From Luzula sylvatica (lineage: Eukaryota; Streptophyta; Magnoliopsida; Poales; Juncaceae), in contig OX326960.1 of NCBI GenBank assembly GCA_946800325.1, positions 12,548,393 through 12,612,392 on the forward strand: 64,000 nucleotides of DNA, read 5' to 3'. Made by a program: the position numbers and the translations under genes. Of the stretch, positions 21,475-33,900 are shown piece after piece. Every line of letters begins with the position of its first letter. The stretch's first letter is position 1. The notes beneath the pieces were generated by a model. The model ran no database searches. It saw only the letters and a list, made by a program, of their open reading frames with translations, and was not told the origin of the DNA.

Positions 21475-22565
21475 CGGTGTATTTGGGTACGTAATTTATT
21501 CTCGGTGGATTCGGTATGTAATTTATCCAATTTTAGGGCTATTTTGGATATTTTCCAGATTTTAAAGGAGTATTTTCCTAATTTTCCTTTTTCAGAGAAG
21601 TTTAATTATTTTTTCGTAATGGTATTTTCCTCAATTTTCAGATTTTACAAGGTTGTATTTGATATTTTAAGGTCTTACAATGTTTCGCTTACATTCTCAT
21701 ATTTTAAAGGGATATGTTCGATATTTTTCAGGTTTTATAAGGTTGTATTGAAATTATCATGTTTAGGGTGTACATTTCAGATTTCATACTTTAGGACATT
21801 TTCAAAATTTTCAGGTTTTCTATAGGCATATTTGATATTTTCAATTGTTATAAGGGTATTTTTGAAAATTTCTGTTTTTAGATGGATATTTTTGATATTT
21901 ACATATTTTACTATGTTGATATATTTGACATTTCAGAACGTACAAGGCCTTTGTAGAGTTTTAGCACTTCTCCAAAACAAATTTTCATATTTAAATTTTT
22001 TTTTTTCAAATTGAAAAAAAAAACCGGTGTATTTGGGTATGTAATTTATTCTCGGTGGATTGGGTACGATTTTAGGGCTATTTTGGATATTTTCCAGATT
22101 TTAAAGGACTATTTTCTTAATTTTCCTTTTTCAGAGAAGTTTAATTATTTTTTCGTAAGGGTATTTTCCTCAATTTTCAGATTTTACAAGGTTGTGTTTG
22201 ATATTTTAAGGTCTCACAATGTTTCTCTTATATTCTCATATTTTAGAGGGATATGTTCGATATTTTTCAGGTTTTATAAGGTTGTTTTGAAATTATCATG
22301 TTTAGGGTGTACATTTCAAATTTCATATTTTAGGACATTTTTGAAATTTTCAGGTTTTCTATAGGCATATTTGATATTTTCAATTGTTATAATAAGTGTA
22401 TTTTGAAATATTTTTGTTTTTAGACGGATATTTTTGATATTTTGATATTTTACTATGTTGGTATATTTGACATTTCATAATGTACAAGGCCTTTGTAGAG
22501 TTTTAGCACTTCTTCAAAACAAATTTTCATATTAAATTTTTTTTTTTTCAAATTGAAAAATAATC
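21475..22565 (+). repeat. Tandem duplication of a 550-bp minisatellite block
   Basis: The block beginning CGGTGTATTTGGGTACGTAA (21475-22024) is repeated at 22025-22565 with high similarity, period 550 bp. Each block is made of degenerate ~30-bp units of the form TATTTTTGATATTTTCAGGT. Both copies hold an almost identical 117-codon open frame, which reflects duplication and not selection. Confidence 0.88.
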
Positions 22566-22639
22566 AATTCAGGGATATGTTTCATAATTGCAAGTTATGT
22601 AGGTGTGTATTTAAAAAAAAATCAGATTTTAAAGGTATA

Positions 22640-24814
22640 CTAGCAAAATCCCGCGCAATTGCGCGGAAACTTTATTTCTTTACAAATTTATTGTTTGATT
22701 CTTTAATTGTGATATTATTTAATTTTGTTTAATGTTGTATCTATGTTGTAATCTGTATTCATTTCGGTCAATCATTTTTTTTTTAATCAATGTCTTTTTA
22801 AAACAAATTATTACATACTTGTTAAACTACATTTAAATCAAATTATTTATTGTACTGATAACATCCACGGAATATTCATCACGTATCACATCAACAGAAT
22901 ATTAGGCAAATAAAATCAACCACCTGAATTCAAGTTACACATACTAATAAACATACCAAAAAAAGGATCTGTTACTTGTCTATTTTAGTGAATAATTTAA
23001 CTATAGAATTTGGTCAGATCAATATGGGCTCAATTGATTTTATAGTTTTTCATTTTCTCGTATTTTTCTTTTTTTGTAGTAAATGATTAAGATTATTCGA
23101 CACTTCCTTTCCGATAATTTCGGTATAATATACTTCGTCCACTTCAGGGACTAAACTGCATAAAAACAACTTTAATCACAAAATAATCCATTTTTTATTT
23201 ATGTTTAACTTGATATATGCAAATGACCCCATGATAATTATATACCTTTCATTTATATTTTCAGGAGTAGAGTCCTCATAAAATAATGTCGATATGTCCG
23301 CATTATCTTCTGCCCCATGTAAAAATAAAACAAAGTTAAGGGACCTAAATGAAATTTTCGACATGTTCAACAAATAAACATACCAATTACCTGAATTCTA
23401 GAATTCTCAAAAATATTTTGAACAAAATATTTTGCATGTCCTCGACCCAATGCAATAGTTAAAATATTACTTGTCTTCATTGACGTCATTTCGTTTAATT
23501 TAGTGATCCTCTCCAGTGCTTTCTTGTCTTCTCTCGGCATTGCAATCTATGATATTAGTGCCTCAAATCATTAAAATTACAGAAATACCCTTTGGATAAC
23601 AGATAAAATAGTATTTTTGTACCTCGTTTCTAGCATCTAATATCTGATTCTAGGGGTGCGATAACAGATTCGACTGCTAAAATGTCTGGCTACCTTGCTT
23701 TCGTTTTCGTCTTTGTTCTTGTTGGTCTCTTCGTCTAGCGACTCTCAACTCAGCAAAAGTCTAGCGACTCTCGACTCAGCAAAAGGTGGGAGAAGGAAAA
23801 AAGAACGATACGAAATGGCCGAATCCAGTGATGAATAATCATACTCAAGCCTGGATTTTGAATGAAAAAGACATTAAAGTAGGTCTTAATATCACGAATT
23901 TAACGTCCTGTTGGGAAAAAAATCACTATATATTTCGAATTTAAGAAAAATGAATGAATACCTTGTCAAATGATTAAAATTTTATGCTTAATTTTTCTTT
24001 GTCGTAATTTTTTTGGGAAATACAAAGCCAAGCCAGTGACAAAATTTGATGCATCCACCTCTTTTAATATCAGAATAAACAACCTCTCCTCTGAAAATCA
24101 CAGAGCATCGGCTTTTATTCATTGTATCATTTAATACAACTTATTCTTGAACTTATTCTCTGAAATTCGAAAAACAAAATTGTAGCCCCAAATTAATCAA
24201 TCAAGAAAATTTAAATAACTCATCAAAATACCAGTAAAAACTCACAAATAATATACACAGTCGAAGAAGAAGAAGAAAAATAAATCCTAACCTTGACTTC
24301 CCTTCTCTCGCAATCGATCTAGTGACAGTGTCTGACCATCCGGTTGCTTGTGCCAGCGGCTTCGTGCTCTTTCTCCATCGATCGACGAAGCTAGGGTTTC
24401 AGGCAGCTTTGTTTTCACAGAGAAGATTCGCGAAAAGAATTTGTCGTTCATTCACACACCATTAAAACTCAATGGAAAAGTGACTTCTTTTCTGGTCGGA
24501 TCATGCCGTTTCGTCTCTCCGGCTAGGGTTTCATGCAGCTCGGGTTTCAGGCGGCTGAGATTTCTGGAAAAAATGAGAGGAAAGAGAGAGCACAGGGGTA
24601 TATGCAATTAGACGAAATAATTTAAATGGTTCTGGTGCACGGTGGTCCACGCTTCTGTGCTATTTTATTTTTCTTGTTTCACGTGAACCGAGTCTAGATA
24701 AGTTTAAATCAAATCCGACCCTTTATTTCTTATCCAACAGCTGAAAAATGTTTGGTGACGTGGACAAACCAAATCACACCAATTTTGTTTACTTTATACA
24801 CAACATTAATGTGA
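22640..24814 (-). mobile_element. Non-autonomous Helitron, minus strand, nested
   Basis: The 3' end is at the left: on the minus strand the hairpin CCGCGCAATTGCGCGGG is followed by ATTTTG and CTAG (22643-22640), then host T. The right-hand 5' end fits TCACATTAATGTTGTGTATA starting at 24814, preceded by host A. CCACGTCACC lies about 50-60 bp inside, as in the other Helitron 5' ends here. Removing the element joins ...TTTTAAAGGTATA to TAGTATTTTTCAG..., which restores the surrounding minisatellite phase. It carries a spliced 108-aa gene on the same strand and a leader with CTAGGGTTT (telo-box complement) repeats near 24390-24540. Confidence 0.7.
23050..23540 (-). CDS. Unrecognised three-exon 108-aa protein carried by a Helitron
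   Basis: Three minus-strand exons (23540-23384, 23309-23246, 23155-23050) join in frame through GT-AG introns of phase 1 and phase 2. They make 109 codons from ATG to TGA with no interruption. The protein starts MPREDKKALERITKLNEMTS, has a central hydrophobic stretch NILTIALGRG, then an acidic segment EDNADISTLFYEDSTPENIN, and ends EIIGKEVSNNLNHLLQKKK. There is no signal peptide or clear membrane helix. I do not recognise the family. It looks like a captured host gene fragment, since three exons with consistent phases are unlikely by chance. The first intron uses GTATGT; the closer GTAATT would break the frame. The telo-box-like leader upstream is typical of plant housekeeping gene leaders. 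Confidence 0.55.
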
Positions 24815-25606
24815 TAGTATTTTTCAGAATGAAATGTAATAAATCATCCTTCAATGCTAGGTGCATTTTGATGCAACTATAGTTGAAAAAGGAGATAAAT
24901 TAGAGGTAAAAGACGTGATATTTGTTGTTTTTGCTTTAAATTGGAACTTTTAGATTTTAGGGGCTATTTTTGATAAGTTCAGATTTAATGATAGTATTTT
25001 TGTAATTTCCTGATCTTTCTGGGGTATATTTGATATTATGAGGTTTTATAAGCGTATTTTGAATTTCATAATTTTTTAGAGGCGTATTTTGATAATTTCA
25101 CATTTTAGAAGAGTATTTTTGTTATTTTCAGATCAGTCCAAAAACCAATGCAAAAATCTAATTTACTATTTTCGTTTTATAACAGGATGTAATTTGGCAA
25201 GGTATGATTTATTGCGAAAATATGCAGTATGCGAAGGATCTGAATGCAAAAATAGAATTTGCCGCAAGCTATGAAAAAGTAACTCTGCAAATAAAATTTA
25301 GTGGCCAAATCATGACCGAAATCCTCATTCTATTTCTTCCTCTTATACAGACGTTCAAGTTCACTCAAAGTCAGAATTATTCAGTCATTTATTTGCACAC
25401 AAGTATGTTTCGGAGTTAATTTTGAGTACCTTCGAATTGCAAAAATACATATTTTGTTATAATTGTCATATGATATGACTATTTTTGAGCATTATGAATG
25501 TTTTATTTATACTTTTTTGGGCATCAACAACAATATTGCAAATGTAATACAAATTTAAACGAAATAAAAAATGAATTCCCGCGCAATTGCGCGGGGTTAT
25601 AGCTAG
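24815..25606 (+). mobile_element. 3' part of the outer Helitron, with terminal hairpin
   Basis: The hairpin CCCGCGCAATTGCGCGGG (25578-25595) is followed by GTTATAG, CTAG (25603-25606) and host T. Upstream (24960-25130) are TATTTTTGATATTTTCAG-type minisatellite units matching those left of the nested Helitron at 22640. The two stretches are therefore halves of one element. Its 5' end was not located. Confidence 0.65.
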
Positions 25607-25781
25607 TATTAACTATGTTATAAAAGAAAGCATTATATGATATAGAATATAGATCATGTTTAATTCACTCATTTTGGTGCTAGCATTTACAAATTTAAAA
25701 TAGTGCTATGCTGTTTTCATTTTCTTCTGAATTGAGAGATGTATGTTTCTCTGATTTATTTGTATTGTACTTTTTAAATGT

Positions 25782-26170
25782 TTACATACATATAGTTAAA
25801 ATAAGATTACAAGTAATGGTGTCCGGAGTGTGGTATCGGAGCCGGTGGTTCTCAGATTCTGATCCATGTATCGCTAGCAAAGTTGGATCCATTGATTTGT
25901 TTGCTGAACGATTTGGCTGAAGATGAGTGTTTGGGGGCATTGCCTTATTTCTGAATATGCAGTTGTTGCGTCTTTTCCATATAAACCATAAGGAGGAGAA
26001 TGAGATGTATAATAAGTCCCAGCGGCGCGTGCCTCTTCCTTGCATAGTGAAGGTCTGTTCCCTTGCCATAACCGTAGTCCGTAGTGGAGAGTCGAAATGT
26101 CTTAGTGGCTTGGATGTTAATGTAGAGATCACGTGCCATATTTGTCGAGGAGCAGAAATATTACTATGCT
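25782..26170 (-). pseudogene. LINE RNase H / C-terminal remnant
   Basis: The minus-strand frame reads WDLLYISFSSLWFIWKRRNN followed by CIFRNKAMPPN. This matches the W..WK.RN..IF....P signature between the zinc-binding end of plant LINE reverse transcriptase and its RNase H domain. It is partial and isolated, with no adjacent reverse transcriptase, and not obviously joined to the 19.5-20.7 kb remnant. Confidence 0.6.
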
Positions 26171-26182
26171 GAACATTTCTAC

Positions 26183-26252
26183 TGTTCGGCAAGGGTGGAA
26201 TAGAGTGGAATAGAGGAATAAATGAGTTAATCCACTCTATTCCAGCCGAACA
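26183..26252. mobile_element. 70-bp foldback element
   Basis: TGTTCGGC at 26183 pairs with GCCGAACA at 26245-26252, and TGGAATAGAGTGGA pairs with TCCACTCTATTCCA inside it. Further TGGAATAG copies follow to about 26330. This is a short MITE-like foldback; no clear target duplication was seen. Confidence 0.5.
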
Positions 26253-26368
26253 AGAATGGAATAGCATGGAATAAAAATATGGAAAAGAGGATTATCTCTA
26301 TTCCATGTTTGAGATGGAATAGTTCTATTTCGCGGATTAGCAAAATATTTAGACCAAATTGCCCTCGT

Positions 26369-26670
26369 TAATAATAATAATAATAGTATTATTATTATAA
26401 CAATAATTATTATTATTAAAAAAATAATAATGATAATTACTATTATTATTATAATAATAATAATTGTTATTATTATAATAATAATAATTACTATTATTAT
26501 AATAATACTTAATATTATTTTAATTATTATAATAATAATTATAATAATTATAATAATAATAATAATTATAATAATTATAATAATAATAATATTACTATAA
26601 TTAATATTATTCTAATAATACATAATATTATTTTAATAATAATAATAATAATTATTATAATAATTATTAT

Positions 26671-26709
<39 letters not shown>

Positions 26710-26920
26710 TAATATTATTATAATAATGATTATTATTATTATAATAAAAATAAGAATAATAATAATTATTATTATAATTATAATAATAATAATACTAATA
26801 TTAATAAATAATAATAATAATAATATTATTTCGAAAATAAGAATAATAATCATGATTATTATTATTATAATAATTAATTATAATAATAATATTAATATGA
26901 TTTGATGTTATTAATATTAT
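26369..26920. repeat. AAT/ATT trinucleotide microsatellite
   Basis: About 550 bp consists almost entirely of TAA and ATT triplets that switch strand several times, giving many self-complementary stretches. The Ile-rich reading frame across it is an artefact. Confidence 0.95.
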
Positions 26921-27190
26921 TAATATACTAGGGGTATTTTGGTCATTATCAATATCTATTCTCTTAAACCTATTTTCTTATTCCATATGTTATGTAGCAG
27001 AAAAATACTTGGTAATTGTTAAATAAAGGTTGATGCGATCTACAATTTAATGAAGGATTGGCTTTTTCTTGAATTTTTTTTTGTATCTATAATCTACTAG
27101 TTTGAAGAATAAAATAATTTGGTAAAAATAAAAGGAAAATCAGATATTCATATTGTATCTTAATTATAATTTTATACGGTTCATGGAAAC

Positions 27191-27245
27191 TTGACACGTG
27201 GCCATCTTTCTCCACCTTATACACGCTCTCTCTCCCTTATAAATT
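27191..27245 (+). promoter_or_regulatory. Candidate promoter of the large Helitron
   Basis: GACACGTGGC (27193-27202), an ACGT-core G-box/ABRE-like site, lies about 40 bp upstream of a TATA-like CTTATAAATT (27236-27245). Transcription would start about 30 bp further on. AAACCCTAG telo-box motifs follow near 27460 and 27605, as in plant leaders. Spacing and motifs are typical, but activity is inferred. Confidence 0.45.
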
Positions 27246-28510
27246 TTTTTGCTCAGCCGTCGGATTTAAAATCAATTGCCAGATTTAACCACATCTTGGA
27301 TAGACATGTTTCACGTGCACCAAGAGTCAATGCAAAACAACCTAGTATTTTGGACCATAGTGAGCCAAGTTCATTTAAACTACGGCGAAAAAATGCATAT
27401 ATTCACCTCCCCTCTCTCTTTCCTCCCATTTTTCACGACACGAAAAAAGAGAAAAACAGTGAAACCCTAGGGGCGATTTCTGGCGAAAATTAGTGCGAAA
27501 TCATCGCGACGGTTGCCCGTGACGACGACGGCTACTACGGCAGCGACGTCGTGCCTCTCTTCGTTTGTCTCATGCGTGAGGTTTCTCGCGATCTCGAAAG
27601 AGACGAAACCCTAGATTTCTCTCTGACGAAACCTAGGGTTTGTTTGGGGGATTTTGTCTCGGAGGTTTTTCTTTGTGTGGCAGTGATCATCATTTTAGAG
27701 GATATATGCTCGATTGTTAGTCTGAATGAAGCATTGAAGGTAAAAATTCATTTTTTCTCTTTTGGAATTCACGGTTCAGTGTGATTGGTGCTTTCTTGAT
27801 GGAACTGTTCAGAAATTTTGACTTTTTGGAGCCTGATTATCATTGTTCTTGAGGTAATTTTATTGTTCCACACTAATTTACTTTCAATTCAGGTTATTTA
27901 GTATGCCTGTCTAATTATAATTAGGATATTTCGACTCTTTTTGCTGTCTTCCTGTTGATCCACGTCGCTCTCTTGCTGTTGGTCGTTTCATTTTATTTGC
28001 TGCTGGTACTGTTTATGTCTTTTTTGTGCGCATGCTTCTTCCTGGCCGTCGGATTGTATTTTTTTGGTTGGTGGAGGTCTGTCATTTTATCTGAACCGTG
28101 CAAATGTGCAAGCTTTTTGCTAACCGTCTGATGGCAGCATAGTGTCATCGCAGCCGTATGATTTTTTTTTTCTTTTTTCTAAACACAGATGTGTCCTTTC
28201 GTGCTTACGTGTGTATTGTTCATGGGATTTGGTGTCTACGTGTCATGTGTACAGTAGTTGGGTCTTCATTGCGTGGCATGTCTTGCTTGGCTCTCTTCTA
28301 CTGGACCATGTCTATGCATTATGTCATCGGTGTGTGTTCACTTTTGTTTTGTATTGGTTTATTGTGTTGTTGCTTTTAGATTGGTTTACTACTCTTTGGT
28401 GCATGAGCGCCAGGTGTTCTTTCTTATTTGCTCCTGTCGGCCACTCTTATTGTTTCTCTTTGTTCTATCTCTTTCTGTTTTCGTCTTTGCTTGGTCTCTA
28501 GGGTTTGGTC

Positions 28511-28680
28511 GAGTAATGATAGAAATCACACCTTTTTCCCACGAATTTACCATAACTGCCACGTGTCAGCACACCATTGGCTGCAAGTTTCCATCAACTT
28601 TTGCTGCAGCCAATGGTGTGCTGACACGTGGCAGTTGTGGTAAATTCGTGGGAAAAAGGGTGTGGTTTCTATCATTACTC
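28511..28680. mobile_element. 170-bp MULE-type MITE with perfect 9-bp TSD
   Basis: A near-perfect foldback. The left arm begins GAGTAATGATAGAAATCACA, and the right arm ends with its complement (...TTTCTATCATTACTC). Arms of about 75 bp are joined by a short loop at CATCAACTTTTG. The 9-mer GGTTTGGTC flanks both sides (28502-28510 and 28681-28689). Each arm carries GCCACGTGTC, a perfect G-box/ABRE. The intact duplication and arms point to a fairly recent insertion into the Helitron leader. Confidence 0.93.
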
Positions 28681-30122
28681 GGTTTGGTCAGCCTAACTTT
28701 TCTTACTCTTATCTTTCTTTCGGATTTTCTGTATTTGTTCGTCGCTCTTTCTTTTCGCGTTGTTATCTTAAGACCTCGGCGCCGTTCTTTTCTTCTAGCG
28801 TTATCATCTTAAGACCTCGGTTTCGGTTCGTTTTTTCTACTTTTCGATTGGTGCTTATTTGTTGTTTGTGCTTGCTGATCTCTCAAGAGTTGTTGCTTTT
28901 CCGTTTGTGTTTTTTATCGATTCGAATCTTGCTGTGTTTATTTGGTTATCCATGATAAACAAATTCTGCTTTGTTTGGACATAGATATTTGTTGGTAGAA
29001 GATGATTTTAATTTTGCTCATAATGTAATTTGACCTGGTATTGTTGCTGTTGTAATTGTCGCTGCAATGATGATGATTGATCTCTTTTGCTTTCTCATGG
29101 TTGGTGTGTTCTTGTCATTTGATATTGGTTTTTTAATTTCATTCAATCATTATAATCTGTTGCTGAGCCAACTGATTTTCTTTTATGAATCTATGGATCA
29201 TTTGGGCTCTTAAAGAAATCTGTTATTTGTGCTTCGTTAATGTGGATTTTTCGTGCCGCGTTGGTTTTCGCTTGATTAGAACACGGAATAATTTGTGCTC
29301 TGTTATCTTGAGTTGCTGAAATGTAACTGTCGCGCAATTAATTATAATTGTAATTATCAATAGATTATAATTTTTCCTGCACAGCTCTTTCCGCAGATGG
29401 AATCCAACAATTCGGGTTTGTTTGATATTATTGCTTTCCTTTCTCCTTCATTATTGAACTCGGGGTGGCTTCTGCATAAACGAAATTATTTTCTTCGTTA
29501 TTCAACTCAGGGTGGTTTTAGCATCAATGGAATTCAACACTCGAGATGCAAAAAAAGGGATAATAACATCATTCTATATGACGTCTTCCTTGTTGCTGAT
29601 TCAACTATGTGACACTTCGATCTTGATGAAATCAAACAATCTGTTCCTGCAAAATAGATACTGTATTCTCTTTGTATGTTTGCTTAGGTACCGCTATTTT
29701 TGTAGTACTTTGTTACTTATTCAACTTTGCAGAACTCTTACATAAACAAGAACAAACAATGCCTTCTCTTACATAAACTTAATAGAAATTATTGTTTGCT
29801 ATTATTGGTTTGGTAGTCTCTTATGTTAAGTACTCGAGCGGATGATGAAAAACTACTGACCGTATTGAGGAATCTAACAATGCTATGTGCAGTTTGTGCT
29901 ATTTGGCTAATGTGAAGTTTATAGAAAAAAGTTCGATACTCTGAAGCTCGCGCCTTTATCTGTCAGTTCATGTTATATCCGATAATACTTTCTCTCAGAA
30001 AAACCATATTGAGATCAAACTATGCTATGTGCTGTTTGTGCTTTTTAGTTAATGTCAAAATTATAGAAAACAGTTTGATACTCTTGAGGTTTGTGCACTC
30101 TTTAATGTGAAAATTATAGAAA

Positions 30123-30458
30123 TCAAACTATGCTATGTGTTGTCCGTTCAAGTTAGGAAAATGTTGTACCTGATAATGCTCTCTCTCACAAAAACTTAAT
30201 ACAAACACTATTATTTTTTTATTGCTGCTTTGGTTCTTTCTTATGTCGAGTACTCGAGCCAAAGATGAAATTACAAACCATATTGAGAAATCAAACTATG
30301 CTATGTGTTGTCCGTTCAAGTTAGGAAAATGTTGTACCTGATAATGCTCTCTCTCACAAAAACTTAATACAAACACTATTATTTTTTTATTGCTGCTTTG
30401 GTTCTTTCTTATGTCGAGTACTCGAGCCAAAGATGAAATTACAAACCATATTGAGAAA
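30123..30458 (+). repeat. Exact 168-bp tandem duplication
   Basis: The unit 30123-30290 is followed directly by an apparently identical copy 30291-30458. Both contain the segment GCTATGTGTTGTCCGTTCAA and GTCGAGTACTCGAGCC. Diverged relatives lie at about 29820-30110, so the region is repeat-prone and the last step was recent. Confidence 0.92.
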
Positions 30459-30971
30459 TCAAACTACGCCATGTGCAGTTTGTGCTCTTTGAATTTTAAG
30501 ATGGTTAGCTATTGAGTTCTACAAAAAAGTTAACAGTAAATGTTTGGCTTAATATTGTTGTTTTGCTTAATTGTATCATAGGGTGCATGAGTTAACGATG
30601 AAGTTGACAACTATTCAATTGTCTGTGCTCGTGGTGTTCCATGTCACCAATACACTATTATTAACTGGTTGATTCGATCTTATTCTCTGTTCTTCCATCT
30701 TATTCTCTGTACTTACTTTGATTCCATCTTTTTAACAATAACGAAACGTTTCGACCAGATTAAAGTATAAAAATGTTCTGTACAGCTATAAAAAAACACA
30801 ATTGCAACCTCTTAGTTCGAAAATGTTACTATAAGAATACTCCCAACTAGCAAAAAAAGTATTTCGCAAACAACAAATGAGCACATATTTGTACATGCAA
30901 TTCATTAATATTATTACAAACAACATCAAAACAACTAATGTGTTTGTGTTTTCCTCTTTTGAAAAGGTTTC

Positions 30972-33900
30972 ATGCATGGTATCGCTATGGAGGACGCAGC
31001 AGGCCGTAGGTTGTCGAGATGTCAAACACTAAAGCGGAAAAGAGAACAACTTCATCAAAAACATGATCCTTCGTCATCTTATCAGGGTATGCTGTTCTGC
31101 GACATATTCATATTGTTATTTTCGTAGCGTGTTTTATAAAACAACAGTAATTAAACAAAATAATGACTAGCATCATATCGTATCGACAGCGCAAACTGAG
31201 CCAGAAATATATGATGTTGGCGATCCTGTGTATATTTGTGAGTACTGTTGTGCATCATTTTGGTTTGCTGAAAGATGTAGTAACACATCAACAAAAAAAA
31301 ACCGAAATATGATTTGTGCTGCCGTGAAGGAAGAATCAAATTACCAGTACTCGCTGAACCACCAAATTATCTTAATAATTTGCTTCCATGGGAGTAAAGA
31401 TAGACGATAAAATAAATGATGGACGAGCACCTTATGTTTTCAGAGTCTCTGGGCAAAACTGTCACAGAATGGGAGCTTTGCTTCCGACAGAAGGGTCAAA
31501 ACCAATATGCGCACAATTATACATATATGATACATCCAATGAAGTTGAAAATAGAATGAATGCTTTAACAAATGCCAATGAAACCCTGAGAATTCACATT
31601 GTCGAAAACATTATGAATATGCTAAATAGACACAATATAATCGTTCAAGCATTTCGAAACTACCATGAACGCTTTTCCACTCTAAATATACCAAACCTAA
31701 AACTTTGTTTAGTTGGTGATCGTTCTGCTCAATCCTCGCGATATGCAAAACCAGCTGCAAGTGAAGTTGTGGGTTTGGTTGTTGACGATATATCAACAGA
31801 ACAAAGATATAAAGATATAATAGTAGAACACCGCGATGAAGGTTTTCAACGAATTAAATCCGACCATCCAAGTTACATGGCTCTGCAATACCCGTTGTTG
31901 TTTCCGTATGGTGAAGACGGATACCATAACCACATTAAATATGTTGAAAATTCACCTGGAAAAAAAAGGACCAAACGAAAAACAGTCACTATGGCTGAAT
32001 ATTACGCATATAGGTTGCATGATCGTCATACTGATGCTAACACACCATTTAGAGCAGGCAGACTATTCCAACAATACATAGTCGATGCATACCTAACAAT
32101 TGAACAAGAAAGAATGTCATTTCTTCAACACAACCAAGCATCACTTAGGTGCGAAACATATCAAAATATACAACGCGCAGTTTTGGATGGAGACATGCTC
32201 GGAAGAGAAATTGGAAAGCGAATATTATTGCCTGCATCACACGTCGGAAGTCCAAGGTACATGTTTCAAAACTATCATGATGCCATAGCAATATGCAAAC
32301 ATTATGGTCCTCCCGATCTTTTCGTTACATTTACGTGTAATCCACAATGGAAAGAATTCGAAAGAATATTACAAAACGGTCAACGACCGGAAGATAGACC
32401 AGACTTGGTATCCCGAATATTCAAAATGAAACTAGATGAATTGCTAAGGGACATCAAAGAAAATCATTTCTTTGGCAAAGCTATAGCAGGTTAGTATCCC
32501 TTTTCTCATACATAAACAATTCATTTTTTTTTTCAATGAAATAACAAAATTTTCTTTTTTTCACGTGATGTGCAGTTATATACACAATAGAGTTTCAAAA
32601 AAGAGGTTTACCTCATGTACACATAATTATATGGCTTGCACAAAACAATAAACTAAAAACTGCTGAAGATATTGATCGATATATTTCCGCGGAAATTCCA
32701 GATTCAACAATTGATCCAGTTGGATATGAAACAGTTGCAAAATATATGGTTCATGGACCTTGTGGTACAGCAGATCCAAAATCCAGTTGCATGAAAGATG
32801 GAAAATGTAGTAAAGACTTCCCAAAAAAATTTCAAAATGAAACTACAATAAACGATGATGGAATCGTTAGATACAGACGACGCAATACAAACTCTTTTGT
32901 AGAAAGAAAAGGAACAAAATTGCACAATGACTATGTCATTCCCCATAACAAAAAATTACTGCTAAAGTATCAAGCACATATTAACATCGAAAAATGTTAC
33001 ACGTCAAGACTAATCAAATACTTATTTAAGTACATATGCAAAGGAAACGACCGAACATATGCATGCATTAAAAACAATAAAAAAACCAATACAATAAAGG
33101 AAACTGAACAAGACGAAATAAAAGCATACTTAGACTGTCGTTATATCGCTCCACACGAAGCTATGTGGAGAATATTACAATATGAAACACACTACAGGAC
33201 ACCAAGCATCGAAAGAATGCCAATACATCTGCCTTTTCTAAATAATATTGTATTCAATGATGGACAAAACATGCAATCAACAATAAACGAAGGAAATGCT
33301 CAACGAACCATGATGACAGAATGGATGGAGCTAAATAAAAACGAACCGCTTGCGAGACATTTAACATATGTACAAATTCCAAATAAATTCACATGGAATG
33401 CAAAAGAACTATGTTGGAAAATACGACAACGAGGAAAAACATTAGGCCGCATACACTATGTGCATCCTAGCTGCGGTGAACTATATTTCTTCAAATTATT
33501 GCCAAACTATGCTCGAGGACCAACATCATATGAAGACATACGAACCATTAACGGTACAATATATAGCACCTATCGAGAAGCATGTGATGCACTGGGCCTT
33601 TTAGCAAATGACAACGAGTGGATACACACAATCAAAGAAGCATCACAATGGGCAAGCGGCAAACAAATAAGAAACCTGTTTATTAGTTTGCTCCTACACT
33701 GCGAAATAACAAACCCGTTAAATCTATTTTTAGAAACATGGAAATTGCTAGGAGAAGATATTGTTTACAAAATGAATAAAATATTTAATCTTCCTGGTTT
33801 GATAAGAACAGACGATGAACTTAGGAGTTACATACTTCACGAGATCCAAAAAATGCTATTACAACACGGTACAGACTTGGAAAAATTTAACTTGCCGATA

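Larger units (their letters stand above)
27246..30971 (+). other. Helitron leader / intronic region
   Basis: T-rich sequence between the promoter and the first recognisable Rep-helicase codons. It has no domain-bearing frame. Open frames here (for example 28258-28812) arise from T-rich composition and partly span the MITE. Confidence 0.5.

Noticed and set aside
21472..22364. Two near-identical 117-codon frames suggesting a duplicated gene
   Set aside because: They follow the 550-bp minisatellite duplication; composition and position indicate repeats.
25822..25842. TGGTATCGGAGCCGG as a copia primer binding site
   Set aside because: It falls inside the LINE RNase H remnant frame and no LTR border adjoins it.
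28142..28955. Several plus-strand frames of 70-184 codons in the Helitron leader
   Set aside because: T-rich composition, and part of the longest frame runs through the MITE foldback.
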